42,908 bases of DNA from assembly GCA_937927575.1 (NCBI GenBank), contig CALBEE010000172.1:1-42908 (forward strand). Reading direction: 5' to 3'. Below the pieces are notes generated by a model. It had not been told where the DNA came from and ran no database searches. It worked only from the letters and a program-made list of their open reading frames with translations. Shown piece by piece: positions 1-7,413 of the stretch. A program made the position numbers and the translations under genes. The DNA is from an uncultured Saprospiraceae bacterium (GTDB lineage: Bacteria > Bacteroidota > Bacteroidia > Chitinophagales > Saprospiraceae). Numbering within the stretch: the first letter of the stretch is position 1; each line of letters opens with the position of its first letter.

Positions 1-76
1 GATTCAAAACTATCGGTTCTAAAGTATCATAGCCCCATATCTTTATTTATAGAAGGGCGTTTTATGGATTTTGCGT

Positions 77-337
77 CGTGGCGCATTGTACGCGTTTGTA
101 ATTAAATTATTCTGTGATTTTGAGGATGTCATATTATGTGCCTTATCAGTGAAGTTACTTTTTAACTTTCATTGTGGCTTGTTATATATGTTTTTAGATG
201 AGTTGTTCTATGGTTTTTATCGTGGCGCATGGTACGCGTTTGTAATGTAGTTATTCTACGGTTTTCTTTGTGGCGTATTGTTTTCGTTTGTAATGTTGTT
301 GTTCTACGGCTTACATCGTGGCGCATTGTACGCGTTT
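77..337. repeat. Degenerate 48-bp tandem repeat array
   Basis: Units begin at 77, 125, 173, 221, 269 and 317, all in exact 48-bp register. The best copies (77, 221, 269, 317) share a core beginning GTGGCGCATTGTACGCG, and the tail TTCTACGGTTTT or similar recurs. The copies at 125 and 173 are strongly eroded. Because 48 is divisible by three, the complement reads as a 16-residue repeat with cores TRTMRHD, RRTTTLQ and TKTIRHK, open from about 356 to 162. That reading starts only at TTG and runs into stops in the eroded copies, so I treat the array as a repeat and not as a gene. It lies just downstream of the DUF5916 gene. Confidence 0.8.
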
Positions 338-361
338 TTGCAAAACGCTGCCACAATGCGC
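321..361. other. Imperfect hairpin built from the last repeat unit
   Basis: GCGCATTGT (321-329) pairs with ACAATGCGC (353-361), and inside it GCGTTTT pairs with AAAACGC around position 339. The left arm is the core of the last 48-bp repeat and the right arm is an inverted partial copy of that core. It would fold in the 3' region of the DUF5916 transcript, but no T-run follows on either strand, so it is not a standard terminator. Confidence 0.5.
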
Positions 362-386
362 AGTACGCGCTTTCTGCGAAAACGCT

Positions 387-2603
387 TTAATACCAATAAT
401 TGATTTTACAGACAAGCGCACGATTATTGGTTTGTACTTGTCTTCCGATTGCGCCATTGAAAACATCGTAATTATCAATATATACTAAGAAGATATCTGA
501 CATTGGGGCAAACCGCCATTGTAATCTACTATTGATACCCATAAATTCATTTTGATCTTGAAATTGAAATAGGGTAGTCCAAAGAACATTTGTGTTAAAT
601 CCAATTTCCATTTTTCCTAACATAGCAGATATTGTACCTTCTCCATATTCATCAGGAAAGCTAAGTTCGTTATGTTGATAACCTATACCTAGATTTCCCC
701 ATGGAGTAACTCGGTAATTAGTATTGATTGCTATTTGGTTTAATGATCCATTATAGAAGGCACCAGCTCGCCCTTCTACACTGTAGGAAAAAGCTTTGCG
801 ATCGTCGGATGTAAAGCGTCCATTGATAAATGAGAAATTGTATTTCTGCGAAGGTAAGGGCACTCCATCGGAAAGAAATGAAAAAGGGAATACTAAGTCT
901 AATTCTGTATTGCCTAAGGTTATACCTATTTCGGCTCTCGATCTCAAAACTACTAAATAGCTCATGTTTGAGTTACGTTCATTAAAGCTGCCATCGGTGT
1001 TGAGTATAATTTCATTGCCAGCGCCAAAGTTATGCCTAGCTATGCTTCCATCTTTGGGTCTAAATGTATAATCGACGAAAGTGCTATTTTGTATATATCC
1101 TAATCTTACAATTTCATTGTTTTCGGCGTCAAAATTTTCAATTCTAGCAACGAAGCCCATGTCTGCATAGTAGTTTTTTTGCATGAAGACATTGTCCGTA
1201 CCTATCTCCCAATTTTGATTGGTAAAGCCTGCAAAAGCCGTATAAAATCCTTGATCACCTCTAATGTTTTCTTTGAAGGAATGATGCATACTACCGGCCA
1301 AAACATATTTGCCATTATCCGAAGTATAGATAGCTTCTAGACTTGTGTTTCTTCCATAATCTCCTGATATCGTCTTATTATCATCAAAGGCTTGTCTATT
1401 TAAAAACATACCTTGTATTATCGATCTACCAAATCTTTTTTGATAGCTAACGGCACTTTGGTTTTGTGCCGCGGTATTATCGCTTTTCAGTGAATGTACA
1501 TTCATTACACCGATTCTAGAGGAAGGAGTGATGTTACCTGTGAGCCGCATTCCGTATAGTATAGGTACGGCTTGTCGTTTGCTGTCTAGTCCTATGGTTC
1601 TAGAGAAAAACGGCCTAGCGCCACCTACTCCGAAATCTGCGAAAAGATCACTGTTTTCCAAAAAGAATGTTCTTTTTTCAGGAAGAAAAATATTGAATCT
1701 AGTAAGATTGGTTTGTAATTCATCCACTTCTATATTTGAGAAATCAGGATTTAGAGTAAGATCAAGATTAAGAGTAGAAGTAACACTTGCTCTAGCATCT
1801 AATCCTGTATTGAAATTAAAATTTGTATCTATATTTCTAATCTTTTCAATACCTCCGGACACGTATGGTATCAAATTGAAATTTCCTTTCGAAGCTTTAG
1901 GTGCCTCATCCCACACAAGGCTTCCGGCAAATGCTGGATCTGGTGGCCAAAATGATTCTGGCACTGCGGTCCAGTTGTGATATTCACTATCATTCAGATG
2001 GTTTCTTACAAAGTTCATTCCCCACTCAGTGCTATTAGGATCAAATCTCAATATCCTAAGCGGTATGGCCATTTCCATACTCCAGTAATCATCAGCCACA
2101 TATACTGCAGAAGACCATTTATTGCTCCAATCTGGATTTATACCACTGGTCTGTGATCTGAGTGCATCCCATTGGGCACCTGCAGCAGTTACTCCGAATA
2201 GAAATGCATTTGTCCTTGTATTGAGTGGATCTAGTATAATGGCTATTCCATCATTGTCCCAGTATTCGTCTCGCTTTAAGGATTGTATAATTGGTTTTTT
2301 GGACTGATAACACTTTGCAGAGACATAAAGCGTTTGTTCGTCGTGTGTTAATCTTATTTCAGTACGCGGATCTGCCCCTTCAGCAAAGTAAGGCACCTTT
2401 TGCCAAAAATCACTGCCGACCTCAGTCTTTTTCCAAGCTTCTTCATTTAATCTTCCATCAATAATAATCTCACCTGCTGCCGAAGTCATATCGAACTTAA
2501 AGACTTTCTTGAAATCTTCAACCGCAGGTTGCGCATTAATGCCAATGGCCAAAATCAAAAGAGCAGCTAAAGTTGTAGCTTTACATATATAGCTATTTAC
2601 CAT
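387..2603 (-). CDS. DUF5916 / CBM9-like outer-membrane protein
   Basis: This 738-aa protein begins with a Sec signal peptide of about 24 residues ending GINA before QPA. Residues about 35-240 resemble the carbohydrate-binding family 9-like (DOMON-type) module that opens DUF5916 proteins, with a DGRLNEEAW motif. The remainder has the DUF5916 signature FFLENSDLF followed by many alternating short strands and ends in the aromatic INYWY, as expected of an outer-membrane barrel. Length is typical of the family. Members are common in Bacteroidota, often annotated as hydrolase or carbohydrate-binding, but no substrate or catalytic activity can be assigned here. The ATG at 2603 gives a clean signal peptide. 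It is transcribed alone and ends next to the 48-bp repeat array. Confidence 0.85.
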   Translation of the reverse strand: MVNSYICKATTLAALLILAIGINAQPAVEDFKKVFKFDMTSAAGEIIIDGRLNEEAWKKTEVGSDFWQKVPYFAEGADPRTEIRLTHDEQTLYVSAKCYQSKKPIIQSLKRDEYWDNDGIAIILDPLNTRTNAFLFGVTAAGAQWDALRSQTSGINPDWSNKWSSAVYVADDYWSMEMAIPLRILRFDPNSTEWGMNFVRNHLNDSEYHNWTAVPESFWPPDPAFAGSLVWDEAPKASKGNFNLIPYVSGGIEKIRNIDTNFNFNTGLDARASVTSTLNLDLTLNPDFSNIEVDELQTNLTRFNIFLPEKRTFFLENSDLFADFGVGGARPFFSRTIGLDSKRQAVPILYGMRLTGNITPSSRIGVMNVHSLKSDNTAAQNQSAVSYQKRFGRSIIQGMFLNRQAFDDNKTISGDYGRNTSLEAIYTSDNGKYVLAGSMHHSFKENIRGDQGFYTAFAGFTNQNWEIGTDNVFMQKNYYADMGFVARIENFDAENNEIVRLGYIQNSTFVDYTFRPKDGSIARHNFGAGNEIILNTDGSFNERNSNMSYLVVLRSRAEIGITLGNTELDLVFPFSFLSDGVPLPSQKYNFSFINGRFTSDDRKAFSYSVEGRAGAFYNGSLNQIAINTNYRVTPWGNLGIGYQHNELSFPDEYGEGTISAMLGKMEIGFNTNVLWTTLFQFQDQNEFMGINSRLQWRFAPMSDIFLVYIDNYDVFNGAIGRQVQTNNRALVCKINYWY

Positions 2604-2607
2604 ATGA

Positions 2608-2615
2608 CAAAGGTA
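2608..2615 (-). promoter_or_regulatory. TAnnTTTG-like -7 box abutting the DUF5916 start
   Basis: The complement reads TACCTTTG, matching the Bacteroidota -7 consensus TAnnTTTG, and ends only 4 bases before the ATG. If used, the mRNA would be nearly leaderless. No convincing -33 TTTG was found at the usual spacing, so this could be chance. Confidence 0.3.
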
Positions 2616-2782
2616 GTTTTCCTGCTCATAATTCTGGTAGTAATTTTATCTAATGATCTGTTAATTAGAAGATTTTGAGATGTCTTGATTTATTGTAAAA
2701 GTTAATTCGTTTTTTGAATTTACTATATTTATACTCTAAGATATGTTAACTCTTCAATAATTTTTTGGGCAAAAGCAGTAGG

Positions 2783-3400
2783 ATGAGAATTAAGCGATTA
2801 CATTTCATATCAGGAATTACCATCTCCATTTTCATAGCATTACATCTCCTTAATCATTTATCGTCGATTTTTGGAATAGAATATCATATTGATCTTATGG
2901 ATCGATTGAGATTAATATATCGTAATGTATGGATAGAAACGATTCTTTTACTAGCGGTACTGATTCAAATATTTTCTGGGATAAAGTTGTTTCTTTCTAC
3001 ACGCAAAAAAGGAGTTGGTTTTTATAGAAAATTACAAATTTGGTCTGGCTTGTATTTAGCTTTCTTTTTGATTATCCATGTCACTGCAGTTTTGGTGGGA
3101 AGATATATTCTAGATCTTGATACTAATTTTTATTTTGGTGTAGCGGGATTAAATACCTTTCCCTTTAATCTGTTTTTTATTCCGTACTATAGTGTAGCTA
3201 TTATTGCTTTTTTTGGACATGTTGCGGCTATTCATGCCCAGAAAATGAAGAAATCGATATTTGGTATATCAGTAAATCATCAATCAATGATAATTCTTTG
3301 TATTGGGATATTTGTAAGTATATTAGTATTGTACGGATTGACCAATGGTTTTGCAGGAGTAGAAATTCCTGAAGAATACAATATTATGATTGGAAAGTAA
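2783..3400 (+). CDS. Five-helix membrane protein, cytochrome b-like
   Basis: I chose the ATG at 2783 (205 aa); a TTG six codons upstream is in frame but offers nothing extra. Five hydrophobic segments are visible, near residues 5-30, 50-72, 86-110, 130-152 and 168-190. Several histidines sit in or at the ends of helices: HFISG and HLLNH in helix 1, IIHVTAV in helix 3, and FGHVAAIHA in helix 4. This pattern recalls heme b-binding membrane anchors such as SdhC/FrdC-type or b561-like cytochromes, but no family is firmly recognised, and heme binding is inference. The next gene starts 30 bp downstream on the same strand, suggesting co-transcription with the VOC protein. Confidence 0.75.
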   Translation: MRIKRLHFISGITISIFIALHLLNHLSSIFGIEYHIDLMDRLRLIYRNVWIETILLLAVLIQIFSGIKLFLSTRKKGVGFYRKLQIWSGLYLAFFLIIHVTAVLVGRYILDLDTNFYFGVAGLNTFPFNLFFIPYYSVAIIAFFGHVAAIHAQKMKKSIFGISVNHQSMIILCIGIFVSILVLYGLTNGFAGVEIPEEYNIMIGK

Positions 3401-3430
3401 ACTACATTGTTAATTGGTAAAATTTAGAAA

Positions 3431-3997
3431 ATGAGTAGTAAATGGATTCAAAGTAAAAATTTGAGTAAGTGGATTTCAATATTATTTTTAATTTTTTGTA
3501 TGAGTTATGGTAAATCCATTTCTTATGAATCTAACATTGAAAATTTGCAATTAGATAAGGATAGTTTGAAGCAAATTAATCAAAACGAAAAAACGAGTAA
3601 AATGAACACCATCCATACCTTTCTTACTTTTCAAGATGGAAATGCTGAAAATGCAATGAATTTTTACCTGGAGTTATTCAAAGATTCTAAGGTGATCGAT
3701 GTTAAACGTTGGGGTGCAGGTGGACCAGTAGAAGAAGGCAAAATTATGCATGCGTCATTCCAGTTAAATGGTAGCCTATTTATGTGTAGTGATAGTCCAC
3801 CTATTCATGAATGGGGATTTACTCCAGCGGTTTCTAATTTTGTGAATTGTGAAAGTGAGGTGGAGTTGGAAAGATTATATAATGCACTGTCTGAAAATGG
3901 AAAGGTAATGATGCCTTTGAATAATTATGGATTTAGTAAAAAGTTTGGATTTGTAGAAGATCGATTTAGCGTTTCTTGGCAATTGAATTTGGAGTAG
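3431..3997 (+). CDS. VOC family (PhnB-like) protein with N-terminal hydrophobic extension
   Basis: Residues about 58-188 match the PhnB / '3-demethylubiquinone-9 3-methyltransferase' branch of the vicinal oxygen chelate fold: FLTFQDGNAENAMNFY, an FMCSDSPP turn, and the ending KKFGFVEDRFSVSWQL. Proteins of this branch normally start at the position of the internal ATG at 3602. Here an extra 57 residues precede it, including a hydrophobic stretch (ISILFLIFCMSYG) resembling a signal peptide or membrane anchor. If translation starts at 3431 the VOC domain would be exported or membrane-tethered; if it starts at 3602 the protein is a standard 131-aa cytosolic enzyme. Substrate unknown. It sits 30 bp behind the membrane protein gene. 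Confidence 0.8.
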   Translation: MSSKWIQSKNLSKWISILFLIFCMSYGKSISYESNIENLQLDKDSLKQINQNEKTSKMNTIHTFLTFQDGNAENAMNFYLELFKDSKVIDVKRWGAGGPVEEGKIMHASFQLNGSLFMCSDSPPIHEWGFTPAVSNFVNCESEVELERLYNALSENGKVMMPLNNYGFSKKFGFVEDRFSVSWQLNLE

Positions 3998-4061
3998 GAT
4001 TCTTAGAAATATTATTGCGTGAGAATTTTATAGTTACGTGATTTATACTTAGTAGTTTAGG

Positions 4062-4402
4062 TTATGATTTATTTCCATAGACGCAATGTCTGCATTTATT
4101 TCCACAGCAATAATCTTTTTGATAATGATATAATTCTGTAAATACAAATCTACCTGCATCCATATAATAATGATATTTGCGCACTAAATTTTTATTATCA
4201 GCAGGAAAAGGTACTACTTCAGCAATTCGATCTATTTCTACAAGTTCTTCTAAGCAATTTAGACAAAGGCAATTATCAAAGTGTTTAGCAAGCAATTTTT
4301 GCAAAGTTGAAGAGATCTTTACTTTAGAGCATTGGCATTCTGATATATTTGTCATCTGACATCCGAATGCTTTGTGGCAGGAAGGCAGTTAATAGCTTGC
4401 AT
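4062..4402 (-). pseudogene. Frameshifted second copy of the CWC/DUF5522 gene
   Basis: This is a near-identical duplicate of the gene at 6658-6993. Aligning the two shows the ancestral ATG at 4402 followed by the same first residues (MQA, then NC), but one base is missing near 4380 (GGAAGGCAG here, CGAGGGCAG in the intact copy). The original frame then ends at TGA within about 17 codons. The remaining open frame starts at ATG 4355 and gives 97 aa that lack the first CPRC and FGC cysteines but keep the rest, including FTELYHY and CCGNKCRHC. The truncated product could still be made, but loss of the first metal-ligand pair makes it a probable pseudogene. Confidence 0.8.
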
Positions 4403-4409
4403 AGCATTT

Positions 4410-4690
4410 TATTATTTTCTTTCTCAACGAATGCCTCAACCTCCTTAAATTAATTCAATATTTCTTTTTCATCATTGCTTAAACTAAAAGTAACGTATAA
4501 GATGAATTCTTGTCTTTATGAAGTACCATAGTTTACGACTATTTCTGATTTTTCGTGAAGCTAAGTGCAGATTTCACAGGCTAGAATATTCATCTAATTG
4601 TGGCAGACTCCTATCGATTCTTTAACACTATAGAAGGTGTAATCTTCATGATATGTGATGTAGTTTTGAGCTATATCACTATGGCGAGAC
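4410..4690 (-). pseudogene. Decayed C-terminal remnant of a group II PLP decarboxylase
   Basis: The stretch aligns base for base, with many substitutions and small indels, to the 3' end of the intact decarboxylase gene (about 11130-11400). Shared blocks include CTCAACGAAT near the stop, GTACCATAG, ATTTCTGATTTTTCGT and the region around CTATATC/CTATGTC. Read on the minus strand with frame corrections it gives KSEIVVNYGT, EFILYVTFSLSNDEKEILN and FKEVEAFVEKE, against KSEMMVGYGT, EFIRFVTINYGNDEQDILN and FKQVEEFVENE in the intact protein. Stops and frameshifts exclude function. By eye roughly 70-75% of bases match, clearly less than in the neighbouring CWC duplicate. Homology stops near 4690; the upstream two thirds of the gene are absent. 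Confidence 0.85.
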
Positions 4691-4871
4691 GTTTTTCTAC
4701 TATTGGAAACAATCCTTCAGCCTATTCAATTCAGCTCCCAATTACAGATCTTACGAATCATCTTTTTGCCTTGGCCCACTAGGTTATTATCTTAATGAAA
4801 AATCTAATTATAGACTTACAGTACAAACAGATAATTTGACGTTACTTAATTCATCTTCAAGATTGGTTTGA
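4659..4871 (+). pseudogene. Possible C-terminal fragment of a barrel-type protein
   Basis: A reading frame without a start codon is open to a TGA at 4869-4871. From about 4686 it reads like a genuine outer-membrane beta-barrel tail: GETFFYYWKQSFSLF, then GPLGYYLNEKSNYRLTVQTD. It begins where homology to the decarboxylase remnant ends and overlaps the last codons of the alcohol dehydrogenase gene on the other strand. I know of no specific family match; this is an inference from strand-like composition. Confidence 0.35.
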
Positions 4872-5958
4872 TTACTTTGCCGTCATGCATATCCTTTACA
4901 GCTTTATTGATATCTTCAAATTTATAATATTTCACAAGTTTATCAAAAGGAAATCGGCCTTGTTGATATAACTCGATTAACCTTGGGATATAGACCTTAA
5001 CTACACTATCTCCTTCAACAACGCCAATAACTTTTCTCCCAGATAGAATCATGTCATTAGCATCAAAAGAATATGAAGTTTCCATTGGTGGTGCACCTAC
5101 AATAGCTAGAGTGCCTCTATTAGCTAAAGTAGAAAATGCTTGTTCCGCTACTTCCTTGATGCCAGATGCTTCTACTCCATAATCTACACCTGCTTCATTG
5201 GTGATTTTGTTAATTCTCTTTAAAGGATCATACTTTTTAGAGTTTATAGTATGAGTAGCTCCCAGTTTCTTAGCAAGTCGCAGTCTCTGAGTATTTATAT
5301 CTACCGCTATTATAGAAGCACACCCAGCGTTTTTCGCTGCCATGATAGCAGATAGTCCCACTGATCCTACGCCATACACGGCTATACTTGACCCTGGATT
5401 AGGGTTTAAAGTATTCATTACTGTTCCAGCTCCCGTTTGAATTCCACATCCCAATGGACCCATTAATTTTAGATCAACCTTCTTAGTTATTTTTACGGTA
5501 TTTCGTTCGTGGGCCAAAGCAAACGTTGCAAAAGAAGATTGTTGAAAGAAAGCGCCGTTGACCTTTGTTTTATTGCTTTTCGAAGAATAAATAGATTCGT
5601 TAGAAGATTGTCTTTGATTTAAAAAATTGAGTGGATTAAATTCTTTGCAATATCCTGTGTCTCCTTCCATACATGGACGACAATGTCCACAAGAACCGTA
5701 GGACAACACTACGTGGTCTCCTTTTTTGAGTTTGGTAACATGTTTACCAACTTTCTCAATGACACCAGCTCCTTCATGCCCCAAGACAACAGGATAGTTT
5801 GTTGGTAGGTTGCCATTTTTAACAGATACATCTGTATGGCAAAGGCCAGTAGCCACTATCCTTATTAGAACTTCGTGCGCTTCTGGGTTGGAGATTTCTA
5901 AATCTTTAAATTGAAAGTTAGCTTTCTTTTTATTAATAACTGCAGCTTTTATTTTCAT
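4846..5958 (-). CDS. Zinc-dependent aryl/benzyl-alcohol-type dehydrogenase
   Basis: A 370-aa medium-chain dehydrogenase/reductase that would oxidise an alcohol to the aldehyde with NAD(P)+ in the cytoplasm. Catalytic zinc ligands are C40 (GLCHTD), H61 (LGHEGAG) and C171 (LGCGIQTG). Structural zinc ligands are C90, C93, C96 and C104. The Rossmann loop is GVGSVG (196-201), and D220 at the end of the second strand favours NAD over NADP. The phrase GCGIQTGAGTVMNTL is characteristic of the aryl/benzyl alcohol dehydrogenase branch, but the natural substrate is not determined. Length is normal and the ATG at 5958 is the only sensible start. It stands alone among gene remnants; its last codons overlap a probable pseudogene fragment. 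Confidence 0.88.
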   Translation of the reverse strand: MKIKAAVINKKKANFQFKDLEISNPEAHEVLIRIVATGLCHTDVSVKNGNLPTNYPVVLGHEGAGVIEKVGKHVTKLKKGDHVVLSYGSCGHCRPCMEGDTGYCKEFNPLNFLNQRQSSNESIYSSKSNKTKVNGAFFQQSSFATFALAHERNTVKITKKVDLKLMGPLGCGIQTGAGTVMNTLNPNPGSSIAVYGVGSVGLSAIMAAKNAGCASIIAVDINTQRLRLAKKLGATHTINSKKYDPLKRINKITNEAGVDYGVEASGIKEVAEQAFSTLANRGTLAIVGAPPMETSYSFDANDMILSGRKVIGVVEGDSVVKVYIPRLIELYQQGRFPFDKLVKYYKFEDINKAVKDMHDGKVIKPILKMN

Positions 5959-5985
5959 GTTATTTATTATGTAATACTAAATGTA

Positions 5986-6064
5986 TTGATCAGACGGTCT
6001 ATATTCACCTGATGAAGATAGGTTCTAAATGATTTTCACCTCAGTAATTTTTATTTTGATCAGA
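5986..6064. promoter_or_regulatory. Paired TTGATCAGA repeats upstream of the dehydrogenase
   Basis: The nonamer TTGATCAGA (containing palindromic TGATCA) occurs at 5986-5994 and 6056-6064, exactly 70 bp apart, and a TTCACCT motif occurs twice between them (near 6005 and 6036). They lie 28-106 bp upstream of the dehydrogenase ATG, a plausible place for a regulator site. No regulator gene is adjacent. Confidence 0.25.
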
Positions 6065-6258
6065 TTGTTCGATTTCTTTTTAAAATAATTGAGTAATATG
6101 GTTAATTTATCATATTGAGGCATCAGTATTGTATGGATTAGATATCATACAACTTATACCAAATATCTTAAGGTATGCTTAGCATGTAAAGTTGTTTCTA
6201 AACATTCTTTTTTAGTATTTAATTTTTTGTAATAATAGTATGAATAGAGAAAATTTAA

Positions 6259-6399
6259 CATCTACTCCTGGCTGTCAACATACAAGCAAATGTAGCCGTG
6301 CGAGAAGGTATGATACCTGACATTTCTATATTTGCGTTTTTGGAAACTCGTTTTACAACTGGAACAATAACTTTGAATTATGTTTTTGCAAATACTTAA
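6259..6399 (+). pseudogene. Possible beta-barrel C-terminal fragment; only content of 5959-6657
   Basis: A short frame lacking a start codon and closed by TAA at 6397 reads HLLLAVNIQANVAV, then FLETRFTTGTITLNYVF. Alternating hydrophobic residues and a terminal aromatic strand suggest the tail of an outer-membrane protein. The rest of the 700-bp gap (5959-6657) holds the paired TTGATCAGA motif near the dehydrogenase and otherwise nothing I can identify. It could be chance coding-like sequence. Confidence 0.3.
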
Positions 6400-6657
6400 T
6401 CATCTATTACTAGTTCGCACTTAGTTTTGATGAAAGGTTTTTGAGTATGAGAAAGAATTGTTTTTAGGATAATTAATAAATTTCACCGAACTGAGTGAGT
6501 TTTGACATTCTTAAGCTTAGTAAATGGAATCTTTAAGGCTTTATAGAGTATAGTCTGTTTTAAATTTAATTTACGGATGACGCGAAGTTCATTATTTATT
6601 AGAAGCTGTTTTAAATTTTACATTTAATAGACAAGTAGTTAATTTAAGGCATTAATT

Positions 6658-6993
6658 TTAATTTCCATACACGCAATGCCTACATTTATTTCCACAGCAA
6701 TATCCTTTTTGATAATGATATAATTCTGTAAACACAAATCTACCTGCATCCATATAATAATGATATTTGCGCACTAAATTTTTATTATCAGCCGGAAAAG
6801 GTATTACTTCCGCAATTCGATCTATTTCTACAAGTTCTTCTAAGCAATTTAGACAAAGGCAATTATCAAAGTGTTTAGCGAGCCATTCTCGCAAAGTTGA
6901 AGGAATTTTCACTTTGCTACATTGACATTCGGTTACGTGAGTCATTTGACATCCGAATGCTTTGTGGCAGCGAGGGCAGTTTTTAGCTTGCAT
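6658..6993 (-). CDS. Cysteine-rich CWC + DUF5522 protein
   Basis: A 111-aa cytosolic protein with two metal-binding-looking modules. The N-terminal half matches the cysteine-rich CWC family (C6-x2-C9, C15, C23-x-C25, C45-x-C47-x2-C50). The C-terminal half matches DUF5522, with FTELYHYQKGYCCGNKCRHC (C99, C100, C104, C107). Fusion of the two families is known in Bacteroidota; the function is unknown, and metal binding is inferred from the cysteine spacing. The ATG at 6993 restores both CWC pairs. A near-identical frameshifted duplicate lies at 4062-4402, and in that copy the gene directly follows a decarboxylase remnant on the same strand. Confidence 0.8.
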   Translation of the reverse strand: MQAKNCPRCHKAFGCQMTHVTECQCSKVKIPSTLREWLAKHFDNCLCLNCLEELVEIDRIAEVIPFPADNKNLVRKYHYYMDAGRFVFTELYHYQKGYCCGNKCRHCVYGN

Positions 6994-7276
6994 AGTTTAT
7001 GAATTTCATATGCAATGATAAGAAGGAATTTTGAGTCAATTTATGAAATAGAAGTATTGTACTAAGTGTTGTTCGCTATCTAATTATGAATGTATCAGTG
7101 TTTACCATTATTAATATCGTGTATCTCTAAATAATTGAATATTAATTTGTTATTCAATGCTTGTTTTCTTAAATTGTAAACTTTAAGGGTAATATTTCAA
7201 TTAGTATTAAATTTTTATTTCTGGATTAAGATTTCGCTCCTCAGTAATTGAAGAGTGGTAAAATTCTTAATGTCTA

Positions 7277-7305
7277 AATCTAAGATCGGCCGATCCTTTT
7301 AGATT
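7277..7305. promoter_or_regulatory. Inverted repeat around GATCGGCCGATC
   Basis: The perfect 12-bp palindrome GATCGGCCGATC (7284-7295) is flanked by AATCTAA on the left and TTAGATT on the right, with a 3-base asymmetry. It is one of two structured elements in the 420-bp gap 6994-7413 before the M43 protease gene. It may be an operator or an RNA hairpin. Elsewhere in the gap I see nothing but AT-rich sequence. Confidence 0.55.
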
Positions 7306-7322
7306 ACTATAATTTGATTTTC

Positions 7323-7377
7323 AGGAATGATTTCAATAAGGAGATCCTATGCCTTATTGAAAATTACACTCATTCTT
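7323..7377 (+). terminator. Leader hairpin, possible attenuator of the M43 protease gene
   Basis: TTTCAATAAGG (7331-7341) pairs perfectly with CCTTATTGAAA (7352-7362). Outside it, AGGAATGA (7323-7330) pairs with TCATTCTT (7370-7377) including wobble pairs, and a T-run continues to 7380. The element ends 36 bp before the ATG at 7414, so on the plus strand it looks like an intrinsic terminator inside the leader of the protease gene. Alternatively it ends an unseen upstream transcript. Confidence 0.55.
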
Positions 7378-7413
7378 TTTAGTACAATTATTTAACCATT
7401 AAACACCTAATTT

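Noticed and set aside
162-356. 64-residue protein on the minus strand
   Set aside because: It is simply the translated 48-bp repeat, begins only at TTG and loses its frame in eroded units.
77-364. CRISPR array for the regularly spaced repeats
   Set aside because: The 48-bp units are contiguous tandem copies with no unique spacers, the similarity covers the whole unit, and no cas gene is present.
1528-1980. 150-residue plus-strand frame inside the DUF5916 gene
   Set aside because: It is antisense to a well-supported barrel protein and has no independent features.
4600-4782. 60-residue plus-strand protein
   Set aside because: Its 5' part is the antisense of the decarboxylase remnant, and a different frame gives the more protein-like barrel fragment.
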